Source: Acidobacteriota bacterium (GTDB lineage Bacteria; Acidobacteriota; Terriglobia; UBA7540). Taken from it: DNA of 6,344 nucleotides. Made by a program: the position numbers and the translations under genes. Where the stretch lies: assembly GCA_021789565.1 (NCBI GenBank), contig JAJYJL010000519.1, positions 1-6,344 on the forward strand, in the 5' to 3' direction. Of this stretch, positions 1 through 6,344 are shown in pieces. How positions within the stretch are numbered: the first letter of the stretch is position 1; every line of letters begins with the position of its first letter. The notes beneath the pieces were generated by a model. The model saw nothing but the letters and a program-made list of their open reading frames with translations. It was not told where the DNA came from and did no database searches.

Positions 1-1977
1 CAGCCCGTCGATGCACAGGCGGGCTTCCGTCTGGTTTACGCGCCGGCTGACATGATCCTGGGCTGGTCGGCTCTTGGGATTAACTGGCTTAAGATACTCG
101 GAGCAAGTATTTTCCTGCTTGTCATTCCAGGCTGGTCTCTGTTAATGCTGGTGTGGCCCGCAGCCGGAGCCTTTTCGTTGCCAGAGAAAGTCGGCCTGTC
201 GAGCGGACTCAGCATTGCTCTCTATCCTTTGCTTCTGCTCTGGTCGGACCTGGTTTCGCTGCATCCCGGCCCCTTGTTTGCATGGCTACCGGGCGCCATT
301 GGACTGGCGCTGATTCTCTGGAGGAATCGGAGTTGGCGTCCGACCATTCTTTCAGCCACTTGGAAGTGGCGCCAGCCACATCCTGACTTGCCCGACATAG
401 CTCTCGTCGTCGTGGCAGGCCTGGTGTTATTCGTGCGCTTCTGGATTATCCGATCGGTGGACATGCCCTTGTGGGGAGATTCGTTTCAGCATACAATGAT
501 TGCTCAATTGATTGTGGACAATGGTGGCCTCTTTGACTCCTGGAAACCCTATGCTGATCTCCAAACGTTTACCTATCACTTTGGCTTTCACAGCGTGGCG
601 GCGGCATTTCACTGGATCACACTCTTTGATATGCCTCAGGCTGTCCTCTGGATTGGGCAGGTTCTGAATGGACTAGCTGCTCTCACCTTGTATCCTCTTA
701 CACTGCGTGTCAGCGGTAGCAAATGGGCCGGTGTGTTTGCTGTGTTGATCGCAGGCTTGCTGGCATCCATGCCAATGTCATACGCGAATTGGGGACGTTA
801 TACGCAGCTCACCGGTCAGGTAGTCTTGCCAGTGGCCGTGACTTTGATTTGGCTGGCTTTGGAATCCGTCACCCCGAACTGGAGACTGACTCTTTTGGCG
901 TCCGTGGCCCTTGGAGGATTGGCTCTTACTCACTATCGCGTTTTGATATTCGCATCTCTTTTTGTTCCTGCGGCCTTTCTGTTGCTTGTTTGGAAGAGGG
1001 GAAGGTACCTTATTTCTGTTTCGGTTTGCATGACAGCGGCAGCCTGGTTGCTTTTTCTCCCGTGGTTCATCCACACTTTCTCGGGGAAGCTGCCCCAAAT
1101 CTATGGTCAGCAATTGACCACGTCAGCAGATGCTAATCCCGAATGGATAAGAGAGTATAATGGGATTGGAGACATACTCAACTTTCTTCCACTTTGGCTG
1201 TGGGTGCTCTTGCTGCTGAGCATTGCATGGGCGTTGTGGCGTCGGAAAATCAACGCGCAGATAGTAGGTCTTTGGTGGTTGCTGATTCTCGTGGCAGCAA
1301 ATCCTCAATGGCTTCACCTTCCTGGAGAAGGCGTCCTGAGCAATTTCGCAGTTCTCATCGCTGCATACATTCCCGCGAGCGTTTTGGTCGGTAGTGCTGC
1401 TGGCGATTGGGTCGATAAGCTTCCCTGGGCCAAGGTTCCATGGGGAAAAACGGTCCTGCTCCTAATAGTTACCCTGGCTGGACTCTGGGGCAGTCGCCAG
1501 CGGTTAACCGACCTGCAGGTAGCCAAATCCGCTCTCGTGACAGATCCCGATCTGCGTGCTGCAGAATGGATCAAGAAGAACACTCCCTCTGACGCCGTCT
1601 TTCTCGTCAATTCGTTCTTCGCGTACGGTGGAACGGATGTCGTTGGGTCAGATGCAGGCTGGTGGCTGCCTCTCTTGGCGGGACGAAGCACGACCGTGCC
1701 ACCGCTCAATTATGAGTCGGAAATGGGGCCTCGACCGGATTATCGTGAATGGATCAACAACCTGGTACATGAAATAGAAACCAGGGGAATTGCTGACCCC
1801 GAGGTTCTCGCAATCCTGCGGGAGCACCGGGTTACTCACATCTATATTGGCCAGCAAAACGGGCGTGTCAATTATGGAGGTCCGTACGTCTTAGAACCAG
1901 AGCAATTGCTCTCAGTTCCTGCTTTCCATCCGGTCTATCATGAAGACCGAGTGTGGGTTTTTGAGGTGAGTCAATAA
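1..1977 (+). CDS. Polytopic membrane protein, probable GT-C-type glycosyltransferase (5'-partial)
   Basis: Residues are numbered from the Met at base 52. Hydrophobic stretches suggest about 13 membrane helices between residues 13 and 482, followed by a soluble C-terminal part of about 155 residues. Between helices around 134 and 196 lies a polar, aromatic-rich loop with PLWGDSFQHT (139-148) and TFTYHFGFH (172-180). An acidic residue in the first large outer loop is typical of GT-C enzymes that use polyprenyl-linked sugars, so D143 is the candidate catalytic residue. The soluble end (DPDLRAAEWIKKNTP, 498-512, then VFLVNSFF) resembles the outer domain of such proteins. The ATG at 52 has no Shine-Dalgarno, and the frame stays open to base 1, reading VYAPAD just before it, so the true start is probably left of the window. 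It ends 1 nt before the lipoprotein gene. Substrate unknown; a non-enzymatic membrane protein is possible. Confidence 0.7.
   Translation, partial: QPVDAQAGFRLVYAPADMILGWSALGINWLKILGASIFLLVIPGWSLLMLVWPAAGAFSLPEKVGLSSGLSIALYPLLLLWSDLVSLHPGPLFAWLPGAIGLALILWRNRSWRPTILSATWKWRQPHPDLPDIALVVVAGLVLFVRFWIIRSVDMPLWGDSFQHTMIAQLIVDNGGLFDSWKPYADLQTFTYHFGFHSVAAAFHWITLFDMPQAVLWIGQVLNGLAALTLYPLTLRVSGSKWAGVFAVLIAGLLASMPMSYANWGRYTQLTGQVVLPVAVTLIWLALESVTPNWRLTLLASVALGGLALTHYRVLIFASLFVPAAFLLLVWKRGRYLISVSVCMTAAAWLLFLPWFIHTFSGKLPQIYGQQLTTSADANPEWIREYNGIGDILNFLPLWLWVLLLLSIAWALWRRKINAQIVGLWWLLILVAANPQWLHLPGEGVLSNFAVLIAAYIPASVLVGSAAGDWVDKLPWAKVPWGKTVLLLIVTLAGLWGSRQRLTDLQVAKSALVTDPDLRAAEWIKKNTPSDAVFLVNSFFAYGGTDVVGSDAGWWLPLLAGRSTTVPPLNYESEMGPRPDYREWINNLVHEIETRGIADPEVLAILREHRVTHIYIGQQNGRVNYGGPYVLEPEQLLSVPAFHPVYHEDRVWVFEVSQ
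1963..1968 (+). promoter_or_regulatory. Ribosome binding site for the lipoprotein gene
   Basis: GAGGTG lies inside the last codons of the membrane-protein gene, 10 nt before the ATG at 1979. It supports that ATG over the internal Met at 2069, which has no comparable site. The spacing is slightly long, and coupling to the stop at 1975-1977 may help initiation. Confidence 0.5.
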
Positions 1978-1978
1978 C

Positions 1979-2650
1979 ATGAGGGATAACCCAGTCGCTC
2001 TCGGAGTTGCTTGGGAACCTTTGAACCCGGCTAAACAACTACGGGGCAAGTTATGTCAGCCCATCGTGATGCTAGGATTGATCTTGCTTCTTGCCGCTTG
2101 TGAAGTGCCAGCTCCCTACCCGGCGTCTATTCCAACGCCCGTTTCAGTCCCCACCCTCAGTGAGACGGACGCGGCCAAGGTCGGCCTCAACTATGATCTT
2201 GCCAAAGCGGCCCTGGCTCCAAGTGATGTTCAAGACTTGTTCCAGGAAACAAGCTATTCTGTCCGGCAACCCATCGGAAGCCCGGAGATGTGGGGACTCG
2301 TAGTAACCTATCCGACTCAGATTATTGAGCATACATCGGGATTTGTTGAAGGCTTTTCGACCCGACTAGAGGTCTATCTGGATCCGGCAAAAGCAGCACA
2401 GAAATATGATGCAATCGTTGCTCAGGATTCAGGTCGGCCTCTGAGTCTAGAGCCAGTCGGCGATGGCGCACGGGGATTTGTGAGCAAGTCCCTAACCTCT
2501 GAAGGATATGAGCTCAATACCACAGAATACAGAGTCCTTGCTCTCCGCCAAAATGTGGTGGTGGCAATCACCATCCGATCAGGCAAGGATGTCTCGCCGG
2601 TACGCTTGAGTGAACTGGCAAAGACCGTGGTAGGCCGATTGACTCCCTAA
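1979..2650 (+). CDS. Predicted lipoprotein of unknown function
   Basis: 223 residues. A hydrophobic run, MLGLILLLAAC (31-41), ends in a clear lipobox (L38-A39-A40-C41), predicting signal peptidase II cleavage and lipidation of C41 and leaving a mature protein of about 183 residues. A Pro/Ser/Thr-rich linker (about 42-60) follows, then a compact domain without membrane segments. That domain has VYLDPAKAAQKYDAIV (131-146), VGDGARGF (about 160-167) and a strand-rich end with YRVLALRQNVVVAITIR (183-199). The pattern of a GDxA-like turn, an RxxNVVV strand and a final helix recalls small secreted ligand- or partner-binding domains, but I cannot assign a family. The 30-residue n-region before the hydrophobic core is long; a start at M31 would leave it without basic residues, so 1979 is preferred. 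It begins 1 nt after the membrane-protein stop, so the two are probably coupled. Function unknown; a role in surface glycan assembly is inferred only from context. Confidence 0.8.
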   Translation: MRDNPVALGVAWEPLNPAKQLRGKLCQPIVMLGLILLLAACEVPAPYPASIPTPVSVPTLSETDAAKVGLNYDLAKAALAPSDVQDLFQETSYSVRQPIGSPEMWGLVVTYPTQIIEHTSGFVEGFSTRLEVYLDPAKAAQKYDAIVAQDSGRPLSLEPVGDGARGFVSKSLTSEGYELNTTEYRVLALRQNVVVAITIRSGKDVSPVRLSELAKTVVGRLTP

Positions 2651-2655
2651 CAAGC

Positions 2656-2661
2656 AAGGAG
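2656..2661 (+). promoter_or_regulatory. Ribosome binding site for the aminotransferase gene
   Basis: AAGGAG sits in the 18-nt gap after the lipoprotein stop, 7 nt before the ATG at 2669. It is the best Shine-Dalgarno in the window and fixes this start. It may let the aminotransferase initiate independently, unlike the overlapping genes downstream. Confidence 0.75.
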
Positions 2662-2668
2662 AAGAGGC

Positions 2669-3838
2669 ATGCACTTGGATCGCGAGGATTTTCTTGTATT
2701 CGGCAGCCCGTTGCTCTTGGAAGAGGATATCCAGGAAGTTGTGGATACCCTGAGATCAGGATGGATTGGCACCGGGCCCAAAGTCGCTCGTTTTGAAGAG
2801 GCGTTCCTTTCCCTGCTAAAGATACCCTTCGCCGTTGCTGTCAATTCCTGCACGGCTGCCCTATCTTTGGCACTCGAGATCAGCGGGGTTGAGCCGGGTG
2901 ATGAAGTGATTACGACTCCGCTGACCTTTCCCGCTACCGTTAACGTGATCGAGCACCGAGGGGCACGCCCGGTCTTCGCTGACGTTGATCGGAAGACGGG
3001 GAATATTTCGTCGGAGGAAATTGCAAAACGAATCGGCCCGCGAACAAAGGCAATTGTACCCGTCCACTTGGCAGGGCGTCCCTGCGATATGGATGGAATT
3101 CTGGCGCTCGCGCAAACTAACCATCTGTATGTAATCGAGGATGCAGCCCACGCACTTGAGGCCGAATTCAGAGAAAAGCGAGCGGGCACTATCGGCGATT
3201 GTGGAGCATTCAGCTTCTATCCGACAAAGAGTCTGACGACCAGCGAGGGAGGGATGCTGGTGACGGGCCGGGAGGAATGGGCCGCGCGCGCACGCGTTCT
3301 GAGATCACACGGCATCAGCGCGGATGCATGGGCTCGCTACTCAAGTTCGGGGTTCAGACACTATGAGACGCTGTATCCGGGATACAAGTACAACATGACG
3401 GACTTGCAAGCAGCACTGGGGATCAATCAGATCAAGCGTCTGGAACAGAATCTGCAGCACCGCGAGCTTCTTTGGGAGACTTACAACGCAGGGCTGAGCA
3501 GCCTTCGCGGGCTCGTGCTTCCTGCCGAGCCAGAAGAGCGTACTAGGCATGCTCGACACTTGTATACGATTTGTGTTGAGTCGTCGGAGGCCGGCCTCTC
3601 TCGAGATGAGTTGATGGACCGCTTGAAGGAGGTGAAGGTGGGAACAGGAGTGCACTACACCGCTGTCCATTTGCACAAATACTATCGTCAGAAGTATGGC
3701 TATCAACGCGGGGACTTTCCTAATGCGGAGTGGATATCCGATCGTACACTATCGCTTCCCTTAACGGCGAAAATGGGTACGGATGATGCGGAATATGTGA
3801 TAGAGGGAGTGCGTTCAGCTTTGGGTTATCATTCTTGA
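2669..3838 (+). CDS. DegT/DnrJ/EryC1/StrS family PLP-dependent sugar aminotransferase
   Basis: 389 residues, full length for the family. These cytoplasmic fold-type I enzymes transfer an amino group, usually from glutamate, to a keto group on a nucleotide sugar. Visible landmarks in order: GWIGTGPKVARFEEAF (31-46), NSCTAALSLAL (59-69, phosphate-binding region), TPLTFPAT (83-90), VPVHLAGRPCDM (130-141), EDAAHALEA (157-165, with D158 expected to contact the PLP ring nitrogen), FSFYPTKSLTTSEGG (181-195, with K187 the Schiff-base lysine), GYKYNMTDLQAALG (238-251), and GTGVHYTAVHLHKYY (325-339). All expected catalytic positions are present. The C-terminal part resembles the ArnB/PseC-like side of the family (4-keto-sugar aminotransferases), but 3-amino and 4-amino products cannot be separated by eye and no dehydratase is in view to suggest the substrate. 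The last codons overlap the next gene by 4 nt. Confidence 0.95.
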   Translation: MHLDREDFLVFGSPLLLEEDIQEVVDTLRSGWIGTGPKVARFEEAFLSLLKIPFAVAVNSCTAALSLALEISGVEPGDEVITTPLTFPATVNVIEHRGARPVFADVDRKTGNISSEEIAKRIGPRTKAIVPVHLAGRPCDMDGILALAQTNHLYVIEDAAHALEAEFREKRAGTIGDCGAFSFYPTKSLTTSEGGMLVTGREEWAARARVLRSHGISADAWARYSSSGFRHYETLYPGYKYNMTDLQAALGINQIKRLEQNLQHRELLWETYNAGLSSLRGLVLPAEPEERTRHARHLYTICVESSEAGLSRDELMDRLKEVKVGTGVHYTAVHLHKYYRQKYGYQRGDFPNAEWISDRTLSLPLTAKMGTDDAEYVIEGVRSALGYHS

Positions 3839-4617
3839 ACAGACGAACCTCTTTTGTCTTGAGCCCAGGAGACTACTGGACATTGCTTCAACTAGCAAGG
3901 AAGAGGCTCGATTCTCCAAAGGGGTATCGAGCCTTTCAGTGTTTCCAAGGCGAACTCTTGATCCGATTTCTTAGGAGCCGTGGCGTGGAAGTCGCGGGGC
4001 AACGCGTGCTCGATTTGGGGGCGGGATTAGGAGGGTATAGTGTTGCCTTGCAGCAGCATGGCGCTCGCGTCGTGAGTGTTGATCGATCTTGGCCGCAGAG
4101 CTTCACGGGCATTGATCATATCTCCGCGGATGCTCTGTGTGTGCCGATCGAGTCCGTGAGCTTTGATATTGTCATTTGTGCCAGTTTGATTGAGCACGTT
4201 GCATTGCCAAGTATGTTGGTGGGAGAACTTCATCGGCTGCTACGAGACGATGGAATAGCCTATCTCAGCTTCCCGCCGTTTTACACCCCTATTGGAGGAC
4301 ACCAGTTCAGCCCTTTTCACCTACTTGGTGAGCGGGTTGCTCTGACCATGCATCGGTGGAAGCATCTTTACCGAGGGCGAAGTTGGCTGCAGGAGCATTA
4401 CCCAGAAGCCCCGGCATCGTTCGCCCGAGCCTTCGGAGAGTGGGGTCTTTATCCCCTCACAATTTCCAAGGTTGAGAGAATCTTGCGAGCCTATCCTTTT
4501 CAAATCCTGGAGCGGTCTACCCGTTGGTTACCGATCGATGTCTCAGGGCTGCCCGTGCTCGGTGAATTTCTGACTTGGCACGTGCAGTATTTGCTCTGCA
4601 AAGCCCGCGAGTTGTGA
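3835..4617 (+). CDS. Class I SAM-dependent methyltransferase (methyltransferase 1)
   Basis: 260 residues from a TTG start that shares TTGA with the aminotransferase stop. No in-frame ATG occurs before the middle of the protein, so a non-ATG start is required; TTG at 3859 is the only other nearby option and has no Shine-Dalgarno either. The Rossmann-type SAM site is clear: RVLDLGAGLGGYSV (57-70, motif I), SVDRS (81-85, with acidic D83 for the ribose), SADAL (97-101), and DIVICASLIEHV (111-122, motif IV), then a strand after LHRLLRDDG (132-140). The following SFPPFYTP-GGHQFSPFHLLGE stretch (145-166) is a signature I associate with methyltransferases in surface-polysaccharide clusters. The C-terminal region ends in a hydrophobic segment (LTWHVQYLLCKA, 246-257) that may touch the membrane. 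The acceptor is likely a sugar hydroxyl or amine, or a lipid-linked glycan; this is inferred from context. Confidence 0.88.
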   Translation: MNRRTSFVLSPGDYWTLLQLARKRLDSPKGYRAFQCFQGELLIRFLRSRGVEVAGQRVLDLGAGLGGYSVALQQHGARVVSVDRSWPQSFTGIDHISADALCVPIESVSFDIVICASLIEHVALPSMLVGELHRLLRDDGIAYLSFPPFYTPIGGHQFSPFHLLGERVALTMHRWKHLYRGRSWLQEHYPEAPASFARAFGEWGLYPLTISKVERILRAYPFQILERSTRWLPIDVSGLPVLGEFLTWHVQYLLCKAREL

Positions 4618-5570
4618 TGAATGCTCCACGGGCGTTTGATTCTGGGTCGAGAGAAGGAAGAATGGACTTGGGGAGCAGTCAGGTGTCAGCGGATGTGGGC
4701 CCGGAGGCGGAAGAGATTGCGAGCGCGGAGTCCGATCTGACCCAGTTCTGGCGCGACCATGATCGAGCGCTTGAGCTACATAAAGCGACAGGTGACGTAG
4801 CGCTTTCACACGATTTGTATAGGGGAATGCCGCCTTGGTTCAACGCTTACTATGCCCATTTCCAGCGTCGTGCATTGGTCAAGCTCCTTTGTCAATGCCA
4901 CTTGCAGGGGGAAACGCGTGCTGTGGATCTGGGCTGCGGGACCGGGCGCTGGGTAGGACTTCTTCTCTCTTCGGGAACGAAGTGCTATGGCTTCGATATC
5001 GGGAGCCACGCTTTGCAGTATGCTGCTCAGCGATGGCCTGCCGCCCATTTCATTTCGTGTCAGTTACCGCGCCTTGCCTTCGAGAGCGATGTTTTTGATC
5101 TGGCCATTTCTGTCACAGTTCTCCAGCACGTCCCTTATGCTCAGCAGTTGGAGTCCATCCAAGGTATCTCGCGCGTTCTCAGGCGTGGTGGGCATCTCAT
5201 CGCCTGCGAAACTACTGTTCCGCGCGACCCCTCTCCACATGTTTTTGGGAATGCCAGAGATCGGTGGTTGCAGCTGTTTGGTCAAAGTGGCCTGGAGCTA
5301 GTTGGACAAGCCTCCTGTGAATTCCTGCCACACATCCGCCTGTTCCATTGGGCACGCGGGCTTTTGGCGAAAGCGAGACCAGGGCTTGCCTCTACAGATG
5401 TGTCCTCAGTGGCGCTCAGGCTCCAGACTGAACAAGCGCTGGCCCTTCTGGTTCGGTCCATTATAACAATATCCTATCCTTTGGAATATATGATGTCCTG
5501 CCTCGCGCCCAAGTCGTGGGCCCGCTTGACATGTTTTCTGTTGGAAAAGCCGCCGTGCGAATCGGTATAG
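4617..5570 (+). CDS. Class I SAM-dependent methyltransferase (methyltransferase 2)
   Basis: 317 residues from the ATG at 4617, which shares one base with the preceding stop (TGATG), a typical coupled start. The frame is open further upstream to a TTG at 4575 inside the previous gene, which is less likely. An ATG at 4662 follows an AAGGA only 3 nt away and is the main alternative. After a polar, low-homology N-terminus (about 1-40), the SAM-binding core shows RAVDLGCGTGRWVG (101-114, motif I), GFDIG (125-129, D127), VFDLAISVTVLQHV (159-172, motif IV) and a strand after RVLRRGGHLIACE (186-198). The tail (about 262-317) contains a hydrophobic stretch, LLVRSIITISYPLEYMMS (277-294), followed by ARLTCFLLEKPP, similar in style to the end of methyltransferase 1 but not alike in sequence. 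The acceptor is unknown; a sugar or glycan is likely from context. Confidence 0.87.
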   Translation: MNAPRAFDSGSREGRMDLGSSQVSADVGPEAEEIASAESDLTQFWRDHDRALELHKATGDVALSHDLYRGMPPWFNAYYAHFQRRALVKLLCQCHLQGETRAVDLGCGTGRWVGLLLSSGTKCYGFDIGSHALQYAAQRWPAAHFISCQLPRLAFESDVFDLAISVTVLQHVPYAQQLESIQGISRVLRRGGHLIACETTVPRDPSPHVFGNARDRWLQLFGQSGLELVGQASCEFLPHIRLFHWARGLLAKARPGLASTDVSSVALRLQTEQALALLVRSIITISYPLEYMMSCLAPKSWARLTCFLLEKPPCESV

Positions 5571-6344
5571 TGACCTCCTCTTACCCTACGAGTCCCTCGG
5601 ATACTGTTAATGCCGGCGTTTTCGTCCGGGACTTGGCAAAGGAACTGGTTGGGTTGGGGCATGAAGTTCACGTCATGACCCCAAGCAAATACGGGGGGGA
5701 AAAATCGTTAGATCTCGACGTGCATTACATTCCATGGATTGGAGGAGAGAAGGACCTAGCGAGTGCGTCGATGGGGAACCCGCTGACGGCGGTCCGCCTC
5801 GGGAGTCTGGTCGCAAGCGGTCTCCTGCAGGTCGGCCTTTACGCCCGCGGTCAAAATCTGGATGCTCTTCTGGCCATGTGGGCAATTCCAAGCGGTCTGT
5901 TCGCCTGGTCCACTTGGAGGCGATATGGAATACCCTACGGCGTGTGGGTTCTGGGTTCGGATCTTTGGGCACGGAGCAAGTACCCATTTGGGGATCGAAT
6001 AGTCAGGCACGTACTGCAAAAGGCAAGCTTCCGCTTCGCAGATGGAGTGAAACTGGCCCAAGGAGTAGAGGAACTTGCGCAGGGGACATGTGAATTCGTG
6101 CCCTCGGTCCGACGATTGCCGGTGAGAGCGGAATCCCGAGAAGCAAGCTTGACTACAAAGGGAACGAGGTTTCTTTTTGTCGGACGGTACGAGACAAACA
6201 AAGGTCCCGACCTTCTGATCGAAGCGATGAGGCTATTGTTAGAAAACGGGGAACAGGCCGATCTGTACCTGTTCGGGGGCGGGTCTCTAGAGAAGTACCT
6301 TCGGAAGAAGATTGTAGGCTATGAGAAGTCTATCCATTTGGGAA
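5555..6344 (+). CDS. GT4-type (GT-B fold) glycosyltransferase, 3'-partial
   Basis: An open frame starts at GTG 5555, 16 nt inside methyltransferase 2, and runs without a stop to the right edge (263 codons plus one base). It begins MRIGIVTSSYPTSP with the GT-B opening strand, then GVFVRDLAKELVGLGHEVHV (21-40), the usual acceptor-side helix and strand. Next come AMWAIPSGLFAW (107-118), the WVLGSDLWAR loop (131-140), and the start of the nucleotide-sugar domain: RFLFVGRYETNKGPDLLIEA (205-224), where R211 and K216 match the conserved phosphate-contacting Arg and Lys, and LYLFGGGSLEKYL (237-249). The EX7E motif and the rest of the donor domain lie beyond the window. A weak GGAAAA (5543-5548) precedes the start, so coupling to the upstream gene is likely. 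It should act at the cytoplasmic membrane face, transferring a nucleotide-activated sugar. Donor and acceptor cannot be told. Translations on other frames here lack family motifs. Confidence 0.92.
   Translation, partial: MRIGIVTSSYPTSPSDTVNAGVFVRDLAKELVGLGHEVHVMTPSKYGGEKSLDLDVHYIPWIGGEKDLASASMGNPLTAVRLGSLVASGLLQVGLYARGQNLDALLAMWAIPSGLFAWSTWRRYGIPYGVWVLGSDLWARSKYPFGDRIVRHVLQKASFRFADGVKLAQGVEELAQGTCEFVPSVRRLPVRAESREASLTTKGTRFLFVGRYETNKGPDLLIEAMRLLLENGEQADLYLFGGGSLEKYLRKKIVGYEKSIHLG

Noticed and set aside
2..55. A frame ending in an ATGA overlap with the ATG at 52, which could be the end of a preceding gene
   Set aside because: The 17 codons read as an Arg-rich, unprotein-like string, while the frame shared with the membrane protein reads as natural sequence.
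723..1136. 137-codon open frame on the + strand in another frame
   Set aside because: It is a shadow within the membrane-protein gene, whose own frame gives coherent hydrophobic helices throughout.
1314..1709. 131-codon open frame on the - strand
   Set aside because: It lies opposite the membrane protein, has low-complexity Arg/Ser/Thr-rich content, and has no ribosome binding site or domain.
2651..2668. Intergenic gap checked for a terminator or promoter
   Set aside because: It is only 18 nt, contains the Shine-Dalgarno, and has no inverted repeat or T-run.
2647..3189. 180-codon open frame on the - strand
   Set aside because: It lies entirely opposite the aminotransferase, which has all family motifs. 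The antisense translation is Ser/Arg/Ala-rich with no recognisable domain.
5460..5496. AT-rich patch with several TATA-like hexamers
   Set aside because: It encodes the Ile/Tyr/Leu/Met-rich hydrophobic tail of methyltransferase 2, and no suitable -35 box lies upstream.
5526..5572. TTGACA at 5526-5531 and TATAGT at 5566-5571 as a promoter for the glycosyltransferase
   Set aside because: The spacing between the boxes is 34 nt, twice the usual, and there is no -10 box at 16-18 nt. It lies inside a tightly packed coding region.
5673..6201. Several open frames on both strands of about 90-120 codons near the right end
   Set aside because: All are Arg/Pro/Gly-rich shadows of the GT4 glycosyltransferase, whose frame carries clear family motifs.

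Overview
The window is one gene-dense stretch of bacterial DNA with every gene on the + strand. It holds six coding regions: a 5'-open polytopic membrane protein (probable GT-C-type glycosyltransferase), a small lipoprotein of unknown function, a PLP-dependent DegT/DnrJ/EryC1/StrS sugar aminotransferase, two unrelated-looking class I SAM-dependent methyltransferases, and a GT4-type glycosyltransferase that runs off the right edge. I see no RNA genes, mobile elements, CRISPR arrays, long repeats, terminators or convincing promoters. This fits the interior of an operon for a surface polysaccharide or other glycoconjugate.

Layout: 1-1977 membrane protein, its frame already open at base 1; 1979-2650 lipoprotein, 1 nt after the previous stop; 2669-3838 aminotransferase, after an 18-nt gap with a good Shine-Dalgarno; 3835-4617 methyltransferase 1, TTG start overlapping the previous stop; 4617-5570 methyltransferase 2, TGATG junction; 5555-6344 GT4 glycosyltransferase, GTG start 16 nt inside the previous gene, no stop in the window. 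Four of the five junctions are overlaps or 1-nt gaps, so the genes are almost certainly co-transcribed and partly translationally coupled.

Inferred working together: the aminotransferase makes an amino sugar from a nucleotide-linked keto sugar, one or both methyltransferases decorate that or another sugar, the GT4 enzyme adds a sugar to a growing lipid-linked glycan on the cytoplasmic face, and the GT-C-like protein acts at or across the membrane. The lipoprotein's role is unknown, but its placement suggests a role outside the membrane in the same process. No nucleotide-sugar dehydratase, flippase, polymerase or exporter is visible here, so the sugar and the final product cannot be named.

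Organism: the lipobox protein and Shine-Dalgarno sites show a bacterium. G+C looks a little above half by eye. The membrane protein's style recalls Chloroflexota (Anaerolineae-like) proteins, but this is an impression from memory, with low confidence. I did not find a clearly new type of biological system. The least explained parts are the lipoprotein and the probable domain fused upstream of the membrane protein.
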